Part shown: piece by piece, positions 15,480 through 24,177 of the stretch
How the letters are laid out: every line of letters starts with the position of its first letter
Numbering within the stretch: the stretch's first letter is position 1
DNA from: Lachnospiraceae bacterium
GTDB lineage: Bacteria; Bacillota; Clostridia; Lachnospirales; Lachnospiraceae
NCBI GenBank assembly: GCA_910574805.1
Contig: CAJTCV010000002.1
Coordinates: 1-64,000, forward strand
Reading direction: 5' to 3'
DNA: 64,000 bases
The notes under the pieces: model-generated
What the model was told of the DNA's origin: nothing
Databases searched by the model: none
What the model saw: the letters and a program-made list of their open reading frames with translations, nothing else
Program-made: the position numbers and the translations under genes

Positions 15480-17291
15480 ATGAAAGAGCAATCTTACCGG
15501 TTTTCGGAGAAAGAGGCAGAAGAGCACCGTCTGGAGATTGAGAACAGAATCCGGAATCTGTTCTGGACCATCAGCGGAGATTATACGCTGGATGTAAAAC
15601 CGGATGTGAAGGCGTTTGTAAGATCCAGATCTGCAGTGCTTTACGATGCCATGAAGCAGGGAGCGTTTGCCCGGTATTTTAACTCCGAAGAACTGGCGCT
15701 GTATATGATGAAAAAGACCTGTCTGTCGGCACAGGAGAGACCTCTTATGGAACTGGCCCAGCTCTGTGTGGACGCCGCAGTTTATCCAAGGACTGCAAAG
15801 GAGCGTCCGGGGACAGCGGACATTCGAAAAAATGCCTTTGAAGATCTGTTAAGGCAGGAAGAACGTGTTTTATGTAAGACTTTTTTTGGCCAGGTCAAGG
15901 TTTTTATCATGAAAGATTATCTGGGAAGGCAATCGGGTCCGATACCGGATGCGGTCAGACAGACGGCAAAGGAGATTGCAGTTCTGGAACATGCCAAAGA
16001 TACGGCGGATATCATAAACAAGATTGAAGAAATCTATAATACGATCGTTGACACAAAATTTGAAGAGCAGCATGGAAATCTGGAAACGGTGCTTCGTGTT
16101 CCGCCAAATGCTCTGGCAAGCGCGGCATGGCAGGAATGTCTGACAGATGAGCAGATGGAGGAAATCCTTAAAAAGTATCTGGCCGGACTTGGCAAGGATA
16201 TGATGAGCCTGCAGATCAGGGATAAACAGCCGAAAAAGCGGATGCATCCGGCCGAATCCGTAAGGCAGGAAGAGGAAGACTCCGAAATCGAAGATGAAGC
16301 TTCGCTGCAGAAGATGCAGGAATATGTGGCGTTAAACTACGGGAAAAATTATTTGTCTCCGTTGGAACAGGAAAAGAGGCGGAACCGGCTCTGTACCGGG
16401 ATACACGCCAACTGTCTGCTGCATGATACAAAGGGGATCCTGCAGGACCCGGTAATCGTAAATAACCAGTATCGCTTCAACCAGCTTCAGTTTGAAAAAA
16501 ACAGGATGTATTATTACAGCAACAGCCGGATCATCAAACGGAACATCAAGGCTCTGGCAGACACGCTGAAAAAGACGTTGGTTCTTAGAAGCCAGGAGGA
16601 CCTTTGTCGTTCCATCAGCGGACAGCTGGCGCCGGCAAGACTCTGGAAGCTGGGGAGAACGGAAGATGAAAAGCTTTTTGACAAAAGGATTTCTTCCGGT
16701 TCATCGGAATTTGTAGTTGATATTCTGCTGGATTCTAGCGGTTCACAGGCGATAAGGCAGTCGCAGGTGGCGGTACAGGGGTATATCCTCAGCGAAGCGT
16801 TAAGCTTTGTGGAAATCCCCCACCGGGTAGTGAGCTACTGTACTTTCTGGAATCATACCGTCATGCACCGCTTTCGGGATTATGATGACGGAAAAGAAAA
16901 AAATGAGAGAATTTTTGAATTCCGTGCATCGGGAGATAATCGGGACGGACTGGCAGTAAAAGCTGCGTATGATTCCCTGTTGGACCGACCGGAGAACCAC
17001 AAGATTCTGATCCTGCTTGGCGACGGAAAACCCTGTGACATCAGTGTCAGGCGTCCGGGCATCCGGCGGCCTGCGGATTACACAGGAGAAAAGGCGGTGA
17101 AAGATACGGCATTTGAGGTACGAAGGGCAAGGACGCTTGGCATCTCTGTTCTTGGTATTTTTGCCGGGAACTATGAAGATACCGCTGCAGAGAAGAGAAT
17201 ATTTGGAAAGGATTTCGCCTATATCAGGGATATCCGTAATTTTTCCCGTGTTGCAGGAGCCTATCTGTGCAGACAACTGGAAGAAGAGTAG
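15480..17291 (+). CDS. vWA-domain protein (CbbO/NorD-like partner of the AAA ATPase)
   Basis: A 603-residue protein starting at ATG 15480 after GAGGGG; an upstream in-frame start would overlap the ATPase gene. The N-terminal two thirds is helical and charged. The C-terminal von Willebrand A domain carries the MIDAS motif DSSGS (about 418-422), then ASGDNRDGLAVK and LILLGDGKPCD. This is the NorD/CbbO/CoxE arrangement. It should bind Mg2+ and link the AAA hexamer to the client. Five bases separate it from the ATPase. It is followed by a palindromic element that may end or attenuate the first part of the operon. Confidence 0.85.
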   Translation: MKEQSYRFSEKEAEEHRLEIENRIRNLFWTISGDYTLDVKPDVKAFVRSRSAVLYDAMKQGAFARYFNSEELALYMMKKTCLSAQERPLMELAQLCVDAAVYPRTAKERPGTADIRKNAFEDLLRQEERVLCKTFFGQVKVFIMKDYLGRQSGPIPDAVRQTAKEIAVLEHAKDTADIINKIEEIYNTIVDTKFEEQHGNLETVLRVPPNALASAAWQECLTDEQMEEILKKYLAGLGKDMMSLQIRDKQPKKRMHPAESVRQEEEDSEIEDEASLQKMQEYVALNYGKNYLSPLEQEKRRNRLCTGIHANCLLHDTKGILQDPVIVNNQYRFNQLQFEKNRMYYYSNSRIIKRNIKALADTLKKTLVLRSQEDLCRSISGQLAPARLWKLGRTEDEKLFDKRISSGSSEFVVDILLDSSGSQAIRQSQVAVQGYILSEALSFVEIPHRVVSYCTFWNHTVMHRFRDYDDGKEKNERIFEFRASGDNRDGLAVKAAYDSLLDRPENHKILILLGDGKPCDISVRRPGIRRPADYTGEKAVKDTAFEVRRARTLGISVLGIFAGNYEDTAAEKRIFGKDFAYIRDIRNFSRVAGAYLCRQLEEE

Positions 17292-17297
17292 AAAAGG

Positions 17298-17429
17298 TAA
17301 CTGTTCAGCACAGGTCGAAGCACTTGCTGCTGAGACCGTAAGAACATGATTTAGGAGTGCAAAATCCCATCGCCGAAGGCGATTTTAAATGGATTTTGCA
17401 CTGTAATTGTGAAGGCACTGAACAGTTAC
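17298..17429. repeat. Compound palindromic element between vWA and zinc-ribbon genes
   Basis: The outer arms GTAACTGTTCAG (17298-17309) and CTGAACAGTTAC (17418-17429) are perfect. An inner pair GTGCAAAATCC (17357) / GGATTTTGCAC (17391-17401) and a central ATCGCC-GAA-GGCGAT hairpin are nested inside. A related partial copy lies at 61408. This is probably an intergenic interspersed repeat; it could also attenuate transcription. Confidence 0.7.
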
Positions 17430-17446
17430 AAAAGGAGTAAGTAAAA

Positions 17447-17641
17447 ATGAGTGTATTTGCAGACTGTCAGGACGAAAGAAATAAAAAAACAATTATAGAA
17501 ATCGACTGTCCAGAGTGTAAGGAGGGAGACGGACTGGAAGTGTTTTTAAAAGATGGGGTAACGGTAGGAGAAAGCACCTGCACCGCATGCGGATATGTTA
17601 TACCGGAGGGTGTGAATCTGGAACAGTTTTTGGAAGAATAA
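17447..17641 (+). CDS. Small zinc-ribbon protein of the CooC cluster
   Basis: 64 residues with two CxxC pairs (CPEC near residue 24 and CTAC near 45) spaced as in a zinc ribbon or rubredoxin-like knuckle. The rest is acidic. ATG 17447 is preceded by AAAGGAG. It lies 12 bp upstream of the second CooC gene, so a role as metal carrier or adaptor in the same maturation pathway is likely but inferred. No named family was recognised. Confidence 0.65.
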   Translation: MSVFADCQDERNKKTIIEIDCPECKEGDGLEVFLKDGVTVGESTCTACGYVIPEGVNLEQFLEE

Positions 17642-17653
17642 AAGGAGTTTGAG

Positions 17654-18415
17654 ATGAAAATAGCAGTAACAGGAAAAGGCGGTGTTGGGAAAACTTCTTT
17701 TGCAGCAACACTGGCAAGGATTTTTGCGGAAGAGGGAAGAAATGTACTGGCTGCCGACGCAGATCCGGACGCAAATCTGGGGCTGGCTCTTGGCTTTCCG
17801 GAAGAGGTCGTTGATTCGATTATTCCGATTTCCAAAATGAGAAAAATGATTGAAGAACGGACAGGGGCAGATAAAGATAATACGTTTTATGTTCTGAACC
17901 CCAAAGTCAGTGACATTCCGGATAAGTACGGAAAGCTGTATAACGGTGTCCGGCTTTTGCTTCTTGGTACGGTGGACACAGCCGGTGGTGGCTGTGTGTG
18001 TCCCGAAAATGTGATATTAAAACGGATTATCAGCAATCTGGTGCTGCACCGGAAGGACGTGGTGATTCTTGACATGGAAGCAGGACTGGAGCATCTGGCC
18101 CGCGGGACAACATCCGGTATGGAGCAGTTTATTGTTGTAATTGAGCCTGGCGCCCGGAGTATTCAGACTTACCGCAATGTAAAGCGTCTTGCCCTTGGAC
18201 TGGGCGTGCAGCAGGTGAGAGTGGTTGCCAGTAAGGTAAGGGATGAACAGGATGAAATTTTCATCCGGGAAAAAATACCGGCGGAAGATTTCCTGGGCTT
18301 TATTCATTATAATCCGGATATCCTCCGTGCAGACCGTATGGGTTTGTCTCCATACGATTGCAGCAGAGAACTGATACAGGAAGTAAAAGAAATTATAAAA
18401 CGGATGGAGATGTAA
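17654..18415 (+). CDS. cooC: CooC-type Ni-cluster maturation ATPase, paralog 2
   Basis: A 253-residue ATPase closest of the three to canonical CooC. Walker A is GKGGVGKTS (7-15), then ADADPDANLGLALGF, GGGCVCPENV with C114-V-C116 (Ni-binding CxC), VVILDMEAGLEHLARGT, and the usual C-terminal YNPDILRADRMGLSPYD. AAGGAG lies upstream of ATG. The CooC pairs with a CODH or ACS in known clusters; here only maturation genes are seen. It diverges strongly from paralogs 1 and 3, so these are not recent duplicates. Confidence 0.9.
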   Translation: MKIAVTGKGGVGKTSFAATLARIFAEEGRNVLAADADPDANLGLALGFPEEVVDSIIPISKMRKMIEERTGADKDNTFYVLNPKVSDIPDKYGKLYNGVRLLLLGTVDTAGGGCVCPENVILKRIISNLVLHRKDVVILDMEAGLEHLARGTTSGMEQFIVVIEPGARSIQTYRNVKRLALGLGVQQVRVVASKVRDEQDEIFIREKIPAEDFLGFIHYNPDILRADRMGLSPYDCSRELIQEVKEIIKRMEM

Positions 18416-18417
18416 AT

Positions 18418-18585
18418 ATGGCAGATGATGTGCAAACTGTCCCTGGAGAACATGGAAAGAAAATAGCATATGCGAAAGATAACATGGAGCGGATGCCCTA
18501 TGAATATTACACAAAAAGTTTCTCTCATTACCGGTGTGTCGAAGCAGCTTTACCCTTTAGTGCTGTCGTGCAGCGACTTTTATAG
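18418..18585 (+). CDS. Small ORF between CooC paralogs 2 and 3, not recognised
   Basis: 55 residues (starting MADDVQTVPGEHGKKIAY and ending EAALPFSAVVQRLL), two bases after the CooC2 stop and overlapping the ribosome site of CooC3. No domain is known to me. A decayed copy of its first codons (VANDVQTVPKGP) occurs at 24187 next to CooC debris, which shows that the pair was once duplicated together. It may be a true small protein or the truncated start of a larger gene. Confidence 0.45.
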   Translation: MADDVQTVPGEHGKKIAYAKDNMERMPYEYYTKSFSHYRCVEAALPFSAVVQRLL

Positions 18586-18596
18586 GAGGAATGAAG

Positions 18597-19379
18597 ATGA
18601 AAGTAGCAGTATGTGGAAAAGGTGGAAGTGGGAAAAGTACAGTTACAACTTTGCTGGCAAAAGAATTAGCAGGGAGAGGCAGAAAGGTTCTTGTCATTGA
18701 TTCAGATGAATCCAATTATGGATTGAGCAGGCAACTGGGCGTGGACCTGCCTTTGGATTTTACCGCTTATTTTGGCGGGAAACAAAAAGCGATGCAGGAT
18801 ATGATGCTGTCCAATTTTACGCACCGGTTTTTTCATGAAACATGGGAGATTCAGGACATACCGGAAGGATATTATTCTGAAAAGGACGGTGTAAAGCTGA
18901 TGTCCAGTGGGAAGATCCATACAGCCAATGAGGGATGCGCCTGTACGATGGGGAATGTACTCACCCAGTTCATAGAACATTTAGTACTTTCCAAAGGGGA
19001 ATATGCTCTGATCGATATGGAGGCCGGGATTGAACATTTTGGCCGGGGAATTGATAACGGTGTGGATTTGATCCTTATGGTGGTAGAGCCTTCCTATGAA
19101 TCGCTGGCATTGACAGGGAAAGTTTCTGAACTGGGCACAAGCATCGGGAAACCTGTCTATCTGGTGTTCAACAAAGTGGATGGGGAAAATCGGGAATGGA
19201 TGAAGAAGAATGTATGTGAACGTGTGGAGATTCTATGTGAGATACCTGCAGAAAAGAGTATTGCATCTGCAGGATTGCAGGGAACAGAACTTTCAAACGG
19301 CTATCCGGCAATAATCCGTCTGGCTGATTTTCTGGAAAAATGCGGCAGGGGAAAGGAGGCGCCGGCTCATGCAGGATAA
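18597..19379 (+). CDS. cooC: CooC-type Ni-cluster maturation ATPase, paralog 3
   Basis: A 260-residue ATPase. Walker A is GKGGSGKST (7-15), then DSDESNYGLSRQLG, GCACTMGN with C114-A-C116, and YALIDMEAGIEHFGRG. The start is taken at the second ATG (18597), which has AGGAGG at normal spacing; the ATG at 18591 is too close. The sequence differs from the other paralogs in the DSDESN loop and the middle (FTAYFGGKQKAMQDMM), suggesting a distinct client or partner. Its end overlaps the DUF3786 gene by 11 bp. Confidence 0.85.
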   Translation: MKVAVCGKGGSGKSTVTTLLAKELAGRGRKVLVIDSDESNYGLSRQLGVDLPLDFTAYFGGKQKAMQDMMLSNFTHRFFHETWEIQDIPEGYYSEKDGVKLMSSGKIHTANEGCACTMGNVLTQFIEHLVLSKGEYALIDMEAGIEHFGRGIDNGVDLILMVVEPSYESLALTGKVSELGTSIGKPVYLVFNKVDGENREWMKKNVCERVEILCEIPAEKSIASAGLQGTELSNGYPAIIRLADFLEKCGRGKEAPAHAG

Positions 19380-19980
19380 CCGGGCATTTCAGCAGATGCT
19401 GCTATCTGCAAAAGAACGCATATGCGTTCATGCACCGGAGGAGATTGCGCAGAAGAGCGGTGCAGTATTTTATAAGGACAAGTCTTTTTTTGAATTGCAG
19501 AGCTTAAATCAGAGGATTCAGATTACTTTTCCGGAGTGTAAATTCCAACCGTGGATTGATGAGTGGCAGCAGCTGGTGATCCTGCATTATTTGGACCTGG
19601 CGGATGGAACGGAAGTCTCCCCGGAAATGGTTTCCTTTGGAGCATTAAAGGATGGGTTTATCCGAGGAACGAAATTTGACCATGATATGGAAAGGGCGCT
19701 TGGAGGCTTTCTGGCAGGAATGACCCAGGAGCAGCTTTGCAGGGTATGCGAAGGGCTTGGAGCGCAGCTTGTAGAAGAACGGGCAGATTTGTGCGCTGTA
19801 ATTCCTTTTCTTCCCCGCTATCCCATCTGGCTGAAGGTCTGGTTTGCGGATGATGAGTTTGAGGCATCCGGAAAGTTTCTGTTAAGCAAAAGCGCAGAGC
19901 ATTATCTGACCATTGAGGATGCGGTGACAGTGGGAGAGCTTCTGCTCTCAAAGCTGAAAGGCATTTTTGATAAAACATAA
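19369..19980 (+). CDS. DUF3786-domain protein
   Basis: A 203-residue protein with the DUF3786 pattern (CVHAPEEIAQKSGAVFY, QIWIxEWQQLVILHYL-like helix, FGALKDGFIRGTKFDHDMERALGGFL, FLPRYPIWLKVWFADDEF, AEHYLTIEDAVTVGELLL). DUF3786 genes accompany corrinoid and CODH-related genes in anaerobes, to my knowledge, but their biochemical role is unknown. The gene overlaps the CooC3 end, with GGAGG before ATG 19369, so it belongs to the same operon. Confidence 0.75.
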   Translation: MQDNRAFQQMLLSAKERICVHAPEEIAQKSGAVFYKDKSFFELQSLNQRIQITFPECKFQPWIDEWQQLVILHYLDLADGTEVSPEMVSFGALKDGFIRGTKFDHDMERALGGFLAGMTQEQLCRVCEGLGAQLVEERADLCAVIPFLPRYPIWLKVWFADDEFEASGKFLLSKSAEHYLTIEDAVTVGELLLSKLKGIFDKT

Positions 19981-19990
19981 GGAGTTCCGG

Positions 19991-20899
19991 TCAAAGATGC
20001 CGCTTTCGGTATTCGGTTGGGAGACATTGAAAAAATGCCTTAAACGTTGAGGTGAATTTGCTCTGGCTGTCATAACCGACAGCCTTTGCGATTTCGGCTA
20101 TGCTCATTCCTGATTTCCGCAGCATTCTGGCGGCTTCTTCCATGCGGTGCTCTTTGATGTGGGCGGCGATGGAAGTTCCATAAATGGCTTTAAAGGAGGC
20201 TTTTAAAGTAGTTGGATTGATTAAATATTGTCTGGAAAGTTCATCTATTGTGATTCGCTGCTCTATATGCTGTGTCAGCTGTTCATGGATTTTCCGGACA
20301 ATGTTTATCTGTTCGGATTGATATTCGGATAATTGCTGCTTTGGCGTGAGTTTTGCTTTACCAAGATAAAGAAGCAATTCCAGGGTCTTTATTTTCTGAT
20401 AGAACAGCTTCCATTCTTCCGGCTGGTTATAAAATGCAGAAAAAATAGGTTCCGTCTGCTCATTCCCCGCAAGAAAAATCGGACTGTCATTCTGACAGAA
20501 TTTTTCCGGCAATATGGTTTCAAAAATACGGCTGTCTCTCAACAGTTCCGGAGGATTTTTGACGGTTTCCTGTAAATCTATGCAGATCGTAAGCCCCTGG
20601 TAGATACCGCCCGGAAAGCGAAGCACGGAATCCGTACAGGCTTTCATGGTATGAAGGGAAAAATCACCCGGATTCAGATAAATACGGTTCCCGTTTTTCA
20701 TTTCCCATACCATCTGACCGGCTTTACAATAGTTAATCTGAATGATATGCGGCATGGCTTTATGCTGCACGGAAAGCGGATCGGATGATAAGGTCAGATA
20801 ACATAATTCTATACCAGGATAAAGTGGAATGATTTGGTTTGCACTTGATGGGTGAAGCCGTTCCACATTTTTTCGTATTTTCAGCAATTCTTCATTCAT
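19991..20899 (-). CDS. AraC-family transcriptional regulator
   Basis: 302 residues from ATG 20899 (GAGG eight bases upstream). The N-terminal part is a cupin-like sensor. The C-terminal double HTH is typical: RITIDELSRQYLINPTTLKASFKAIYG, then MSIAEIAKAVGYDSQSKFTSTFKAFF and PTEYRK. It is convergent with the CooC/DUF3786 operon and directly follows the ArsR gene, ten bases apart, so it may be cotranscribed with it. Targets are unknown. AraC proteins of this shape often control siderophore or metal uptake in Clostridia. Confidence 0.85.
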   Translation of the reverse strand: MNEELLKIRKNVERLHPSSANQIIPLYPGIELCYLTLSSDPLSVQHKAMPHIIQINYCKAGQMVWEMKNGNRIYLNPGDFSLHTMKACTDSVLRFPGGIYQGLTICIDLQETVKNPPELLRDSRIFETILPEKFCQNDSPIFLAGNEQTEPIFSAFYNQPEEWKLFYQKIKTLELLLYLGKAKLTPKQQLSEYQSEQINIVRKIHEQLTQHIEQRITIDELSRQYLINPTTLKASFKAIYGTSIAAHIKEHRMEEAARMLRKSGMSIAEIAKAVGYDSQSKFTSTFKAFFQCLPTEYRKRHL

Positions 20900-20909
20900 A
20901 GGACAGACC

Positions 20910-21278
20910 TCACAATTTGGGGCAGGTGATTTCCATAACCTGCTCAATCATCTGGTGCAGCAGGCGTCCCTGTTCCGTATCAGCAGCATGGTAGTAAACT
21001 TCTTTTCCCTCCCGGCGGCAGACGATCAGGCCGCTGTTCTTCAATGGCCGGAGGTGGTGGGATACAGCAGGGCTTGACATATCCAACATAGCAGAAATGT
21101 TGAGGACACATTCCTCCTGGTGGCAGAGAAGCCAGAAAATGCGGATTCTGGTAGTATCGCCAAGCTGCTTGAAAACCTCGGCTACCGTTTGAAAATAATC
21201 TATATGATTCAGCTGTTCCTGTACCAATTCTGTTTGCTGCCCTTCTCCGTGTTGGTGTGGCAATTTTGCGTGTTCCAT
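20910..21278 (-). CDS. ArsR/SmtB-family metal-sensing repressor
   Basis: 122 residues from ATG 21278. Winged-helix core: VFKQLGDTTRIRIFWLLCHQEECVLNIS, ECVLNISAMLDMSSPAVSHHLRPLK and GLIVCRREGKEVYYHAADTE. The ECV and DxxH-type sites, plus the C-terminal His/Glu helix (HQMIEQVMEITC), fit a CadC/CzrA-like sensor of Zn/Cd/Pb. It is divergent from the HMA/CadA efflux genes with a palindromic operator between. Likely releases DNA on metal binding. Confidence 0.85.
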   Translation of the reverse strand: MEHAKLPHQHGEGQQTELVQEQLNHIDYFQTVAEVFKQLGDTTRIRIFWLLCHQEECVLNISAMLDMSSPAVSHHLRPLKNSGLIVCRREGKEVYYHAADTEQGRLLHQMIEQVMEITCPKL

Positions 21279-21396
21279 ATTATTTTCCTTTCTTTTTCGC
21301 TTGCATTTCGCCCAAATGGAAATACTTTTCGCCCGTTTGGGAGGGAATGCCTCAGAGGGATTGACGGGTGCCTTTTTGTGTATTATACTGCAATCA

Positions 21397-21424
21397 TAAT
21401 GATTAAACAAGTACTTAATCATTA
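21397..21424. promoter_or_regulatory. ArsR-type operator palindrome
   Basis: TAATGATTAA-N8-TTAATCATTA is a perfect 10-bp inverted repeat between the divergent ArsR gene and the HMA/CadA genes. It resembles the 12-2-12 style sites of SmtB/CzrA repressors. Confidence 0.65.
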
Positions 21425-21462
21425 AATTTTAAAAATAGAAAATAGCAAGGAGGACTTTTCCA

Positions 21463-21681
21463 ATGAAGAAGACTTACAAGATTGAGGTAGACTGCGCCAA
21501 CTGTGCGAACCTGATGGAGGATGCGGCCCGCAAGACCGCCGGTGTGCAGAGCGCAACCGTCAATTTTATGACACAGAAGATGATTGTGGAATTTGGCGAG
21601 GGACAGGAGCCGAAGGATGTTATGAAGAATGTGTTGGATGCCTGCAAGAAAGTGGAGCCGGACTGCGAGATTTTCCTGTAA
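21463..21681 (+). CDS. Heavy-metal-associated (HMA) domain protein
   Basis: 72 residues forming one ferredoxin-like HMA domain. The metal-binding motif is C11-A-N-C14 (DCANCANLME). The usual M/HxCxxC is altered, as in the N-terminal domains of CadA-type ATPases. TVNFMTQKMIVEF is the second strand pair. AAGGAGG precedes ATG 21463. Acts as cytosolic metal chaperone or N-terminal domain detached from the ATPase that follows, which itself lacks an HMA domain. Confidence 0.9.
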   Translation: MKKTYKIEVDCANCANLMEDAARKTAGVQSATVNFMTQKMIVEFGEGQEPKDVMKNVLDACKKVEPDCEIFL

Positions 21682-21701
21682 GCGGCAGCTGCCAGTGATG
21701 G

Positions 21702-21749
21702 AATGACACCCTTAAAATGCACCGCTGCAGTTTAGGGGTGTCATTTTTA
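21702..21749 (+). terminator. Hairpin with T-run after HMA gene
   Basis: AATGACACCCTTAAA pairs with TTTAGGGGTGTCATT, followed by TTT. Strong stem; may attenuate expression of the downstream ATPase relative to the chaperone. Confidence 0.7.
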
Positions 21750-21795
21750 ACAATAACAATTAAACAATTAAGCATATCTTGAAAGGAGTTTTACG

Positions 21796-23811
21796 ATGCA
21801 GGAATTAGTGATAAGCATACTGCTTACTGTGGTTATCATAATGGCTGCGGCGCTTCTTCTTTTTGTCGGCAGCCGCAAAGACGGCATGACAAGAAAGCAA
21901 CGGGTTATGATGATTCGGATTTTAATCAGTGCCGGAATCTTACTGGCGCTCCAGCTTATTTCCGCAGAGATGTTTGATACGGTTGATGTGTATTTATTCC
22001 CCTCCGCAGGAAGATGGCTTCGTTTTGGGTGTTATCTGGTTGACTATCTGATTATCGGATATGACATTCTTAAGAAAGCTGCAAAGGGCATTAAAAACCG
22101 CCAGGTATTTGACGAGAGTTTTCTGATGGCAGTGGCTACGATTGGGGCAATGGCCCTGGCTATTTATGAGAATGGAGAATATCTGGAAGCCATTGCCGTC
22201 ATGCTGTTTTACCAGATCGGGGAGTGGTTCCAGGGATATGCGGTTGGAAAGAGCCGCCGCAATATCAGCAGCCTGATGGATATCCGTCCCGATTATGCGA
22301 ATGTAGAGAGGAATGGGAAGTTAGAGCAGGTAGACCCGGATGAAGTAGGGATTGGCAGCGTGATTGTTGTACAGCCGGGAGAGAAAGTGCCGATTGACGG
22401 TATCATTGTTGAGGGTAATTCCAGCCTGAATACCAGTGCGCTGACCGGGGAAAGTCTGCCGAGGGAGGCAAAGGTTGGCGACGAAGTAATCAGCGGATGT
22501 ATCAGCATGACCGGCGTATTAAAGATACAGACCACAAAGGAGTTTGGAGAATCTACGGTTTCTAAAATTTTGGATTTAGTGGAAAATGCAAGCTCCCGCA
22601 AATCAAAATCAGAGGATTTTATCTCGAAGTTTGCAAAAATCTATACTCCGGCTGTCTGCTATGCAGCATTGGCGCTGGCATTCCTTCCGCCTGTTGTCCG
22701 TATGCTTTTTATGGGGCTGTCTGCCGATTGGGGAGTCTGGATTTACCGGGCATTGACATTCCTTGTTATCAGCTGCCCTTGTGCGCTTGTTATCAGTATT
22801 CCTTTAAGTTTCTTTGCAGGTATCGGAGGAGCAAGCAAGGAGGGGGTTTTGGTGAAAGGCTCCAATTATCTGGAAATCCTTTCCCAGACCAAGTATGTTG
22901 TTTTTGATAAAACCGGAACCATGACAAAAGGTGTCTTTGAAGTAAACGGGATTCACCATTCTACCATAGAGAATGAAAAACTATTGGAATATGCGGCTCT
23001 TGCAGAGAGTGCATCTTCCCACCCCATCAGCAAGAGTTTACAGCGGGCATATGGGAAAGAGATTGACAGAACCCGTGTATCAGATATACAGGAAATCAGC
23101 GGAAACGGCGTAACTGCAAAAGTAGATGGTATGGAGGTTGCAGCCGGGAATGACAAACTGATGAAACACTTGAATATTCCTTATCGGGATTGTCACCAGA
23201 CCGGAACGATTATACACATGGCAGTGGGTGGGAAATATGCCGGTCATATCGTGATTTCCGATATTATCAAACCTCATTCCAAGGCGGCGATTGCGGAATT
23301 AAAGAAAGCAGGCGTAGAAAAATGCGTCATGCTGACGGGCGATGCAAAGAAAGTGGCAAATCAGGTTGCTTCCTCTCTTGGGATTGACGAGGTTTACAGC
23401 GAACTTCTGCCAGCAGATAAGGTTGAAAAAGTGGAAGAACTTCTGCGGGTGAAACTGGGCAAGGCAAAGCTGGCATTTGTGGGTGACGGTATCAATGACG
23501 CGCCGGTGCTTTCCAGAGCGGATATTGGTATCGCTATGGGAGCAATGGGTTCCGATGCGGCAATCGAAGCGGCGGATATTGTACTGATGGATGATGACCC
23601 GATTAAGATTGCAAAAGCAATCAAGATTTCAAGAAAGTGTCTGCGGATTGTTTATCAGAATATTACGATAGCGCTTGTTGTAAAATTTTCCTGCCTTGCA
23701 TTAGGAGCTGTGGGCATTGCAAATATGTATCTGGCGATTTTCGCAGACGTAGGCGTTATGATTCTTGCTGTGCTGAACGCAATCCGTTGTCTGTTTGTGA
23801 AAAAGCTGTAA
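21796..23811 (+). CDS. cadA: P1B-type heavy-metal ATPase (Cd/Zn/Pb, CadA-like)
   Basis: A 671-residue P-type ATPase. Elements in order: two N-terminal membrane helices, LTGESLPREAKVGDEV (actuator), the CPC ion site C327-P-C329, the phosphorylated Asp371 in DKTGTMTKG, HP motif in SSHPISKSL, TGDAKKVANQVASSLGI and GDGINDAPVLSRADIGIAMG. No N-terminal HMA domain is present; the separate chaperone upstream supplies it. AAAGGAG precedes the ATG. Exports divalent soft metals across the membrane. Regulated with the HMA gene by the divergent ArsR. Confidence 0.92.
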   Translation: MQELVISILLTVVIIMAAALLLFVGSRKDGMTRKQRVMMIRILISAGILLALQLISAEMFDTVDVYLFPSAGRWLRFGCYLVDYLIIGYDILKKAAKGIKNRQVFDESFLMAVATIGAMALAIYENGEYLEAIAVMLFYQIGEWFQGYAVGKSRRNISSLMDIRPDYANVERNGKLEQVDPDEVGIGSVIVVQPGEKVPIDGIIVEGNSSLNTSALTGESLPREAKVGDEVISGCISMTGVLKIQTTKEFGESTVSKILDLVENASSRKSKSEDFISKFAKIYTPAVCYAALALAFLPPVVRMLFMGLSADWGVWIYRALTFLVISCPCALVISIPLSFFAGIGGASKEGVLVKGSNYLEILSQTKYVVFDKTGTMTKGVFEVNGIHHSTIENEKLLEYAALAESASSHPISKSLQRAYGKEIDRTRVSDIQEISGNGVTAKVDGMEVAAGNDKLMKHLNIPYRDCHQTGTIIHMAVGGKYAGHIVISDIIKPHSKAAIAELKKAGVEKCVMLTGDAKKVANQVASSLGIDEVYSELLPADKVEKVEELLRVKLGKAKLAFVGDGINDAPVLSRADIGIAMGAMGSDAAIEAADIVLMDDDPIKIAKAIKISRKCLRIVYQNITIALVVKFSCLALGAVGIANMYLAIFADVGVMILAVLNAIRCLFVKKL

Positions 23812-23827
23812 GAAAGGAGGGGTTCCT

Positions 23828-24156
23828 TTGGCGGAATATCAGGTCGGTCAAATTTATGAAGGGCTGAAAGAAAGTGATTTATACATTCTTACGGAATTTT
23901 TTAAGATGCTGGGGAACCCTGCCCATATTCGTATCCTGCTTCTTTTAATGGGGCAGGATGCGAATGTCCGTGATCTGGCGGAGCAGCCTGGAATGTCCCG
24001 GTCTGCGGTGCGGTCAAGAGCAAAAAGTATATTTATTATCGCTGTCCTACCAGAAAAAAGCACGACGGTGAACACCCCATCGTGTTGCGGGAAGATGAAC
24101 TGGCGCCCTGGGCTTCTACAATGCTGCGGCAGCTGGGGAGGTTGGAATTTTCTTGA
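23828..24156 (+). pseudogene. ArsR-type regulator, broken or chimeric
   Basis: Begins at TTG 23828 after GGAGGGG and reads like a CzrA-type ArsR (SDLYILTEFFKMLGNPAHIRILLLLM, RDLAEQPGMSRSAV). Right where the recognition helix should continue, homology is lost. A different frame then reads VKSKKYIYYRCPTRKKHDGE and ends RQLGRLEFS at TGA 24154. An internal deletion plus frameshift, or fusion to another gene end, explains this. It would have been the second metal regulator of the cadA operon. Confidence 0.55.
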
Positions 24157-24177
24157 AAAACTTTGGTCTTGTGCTTG

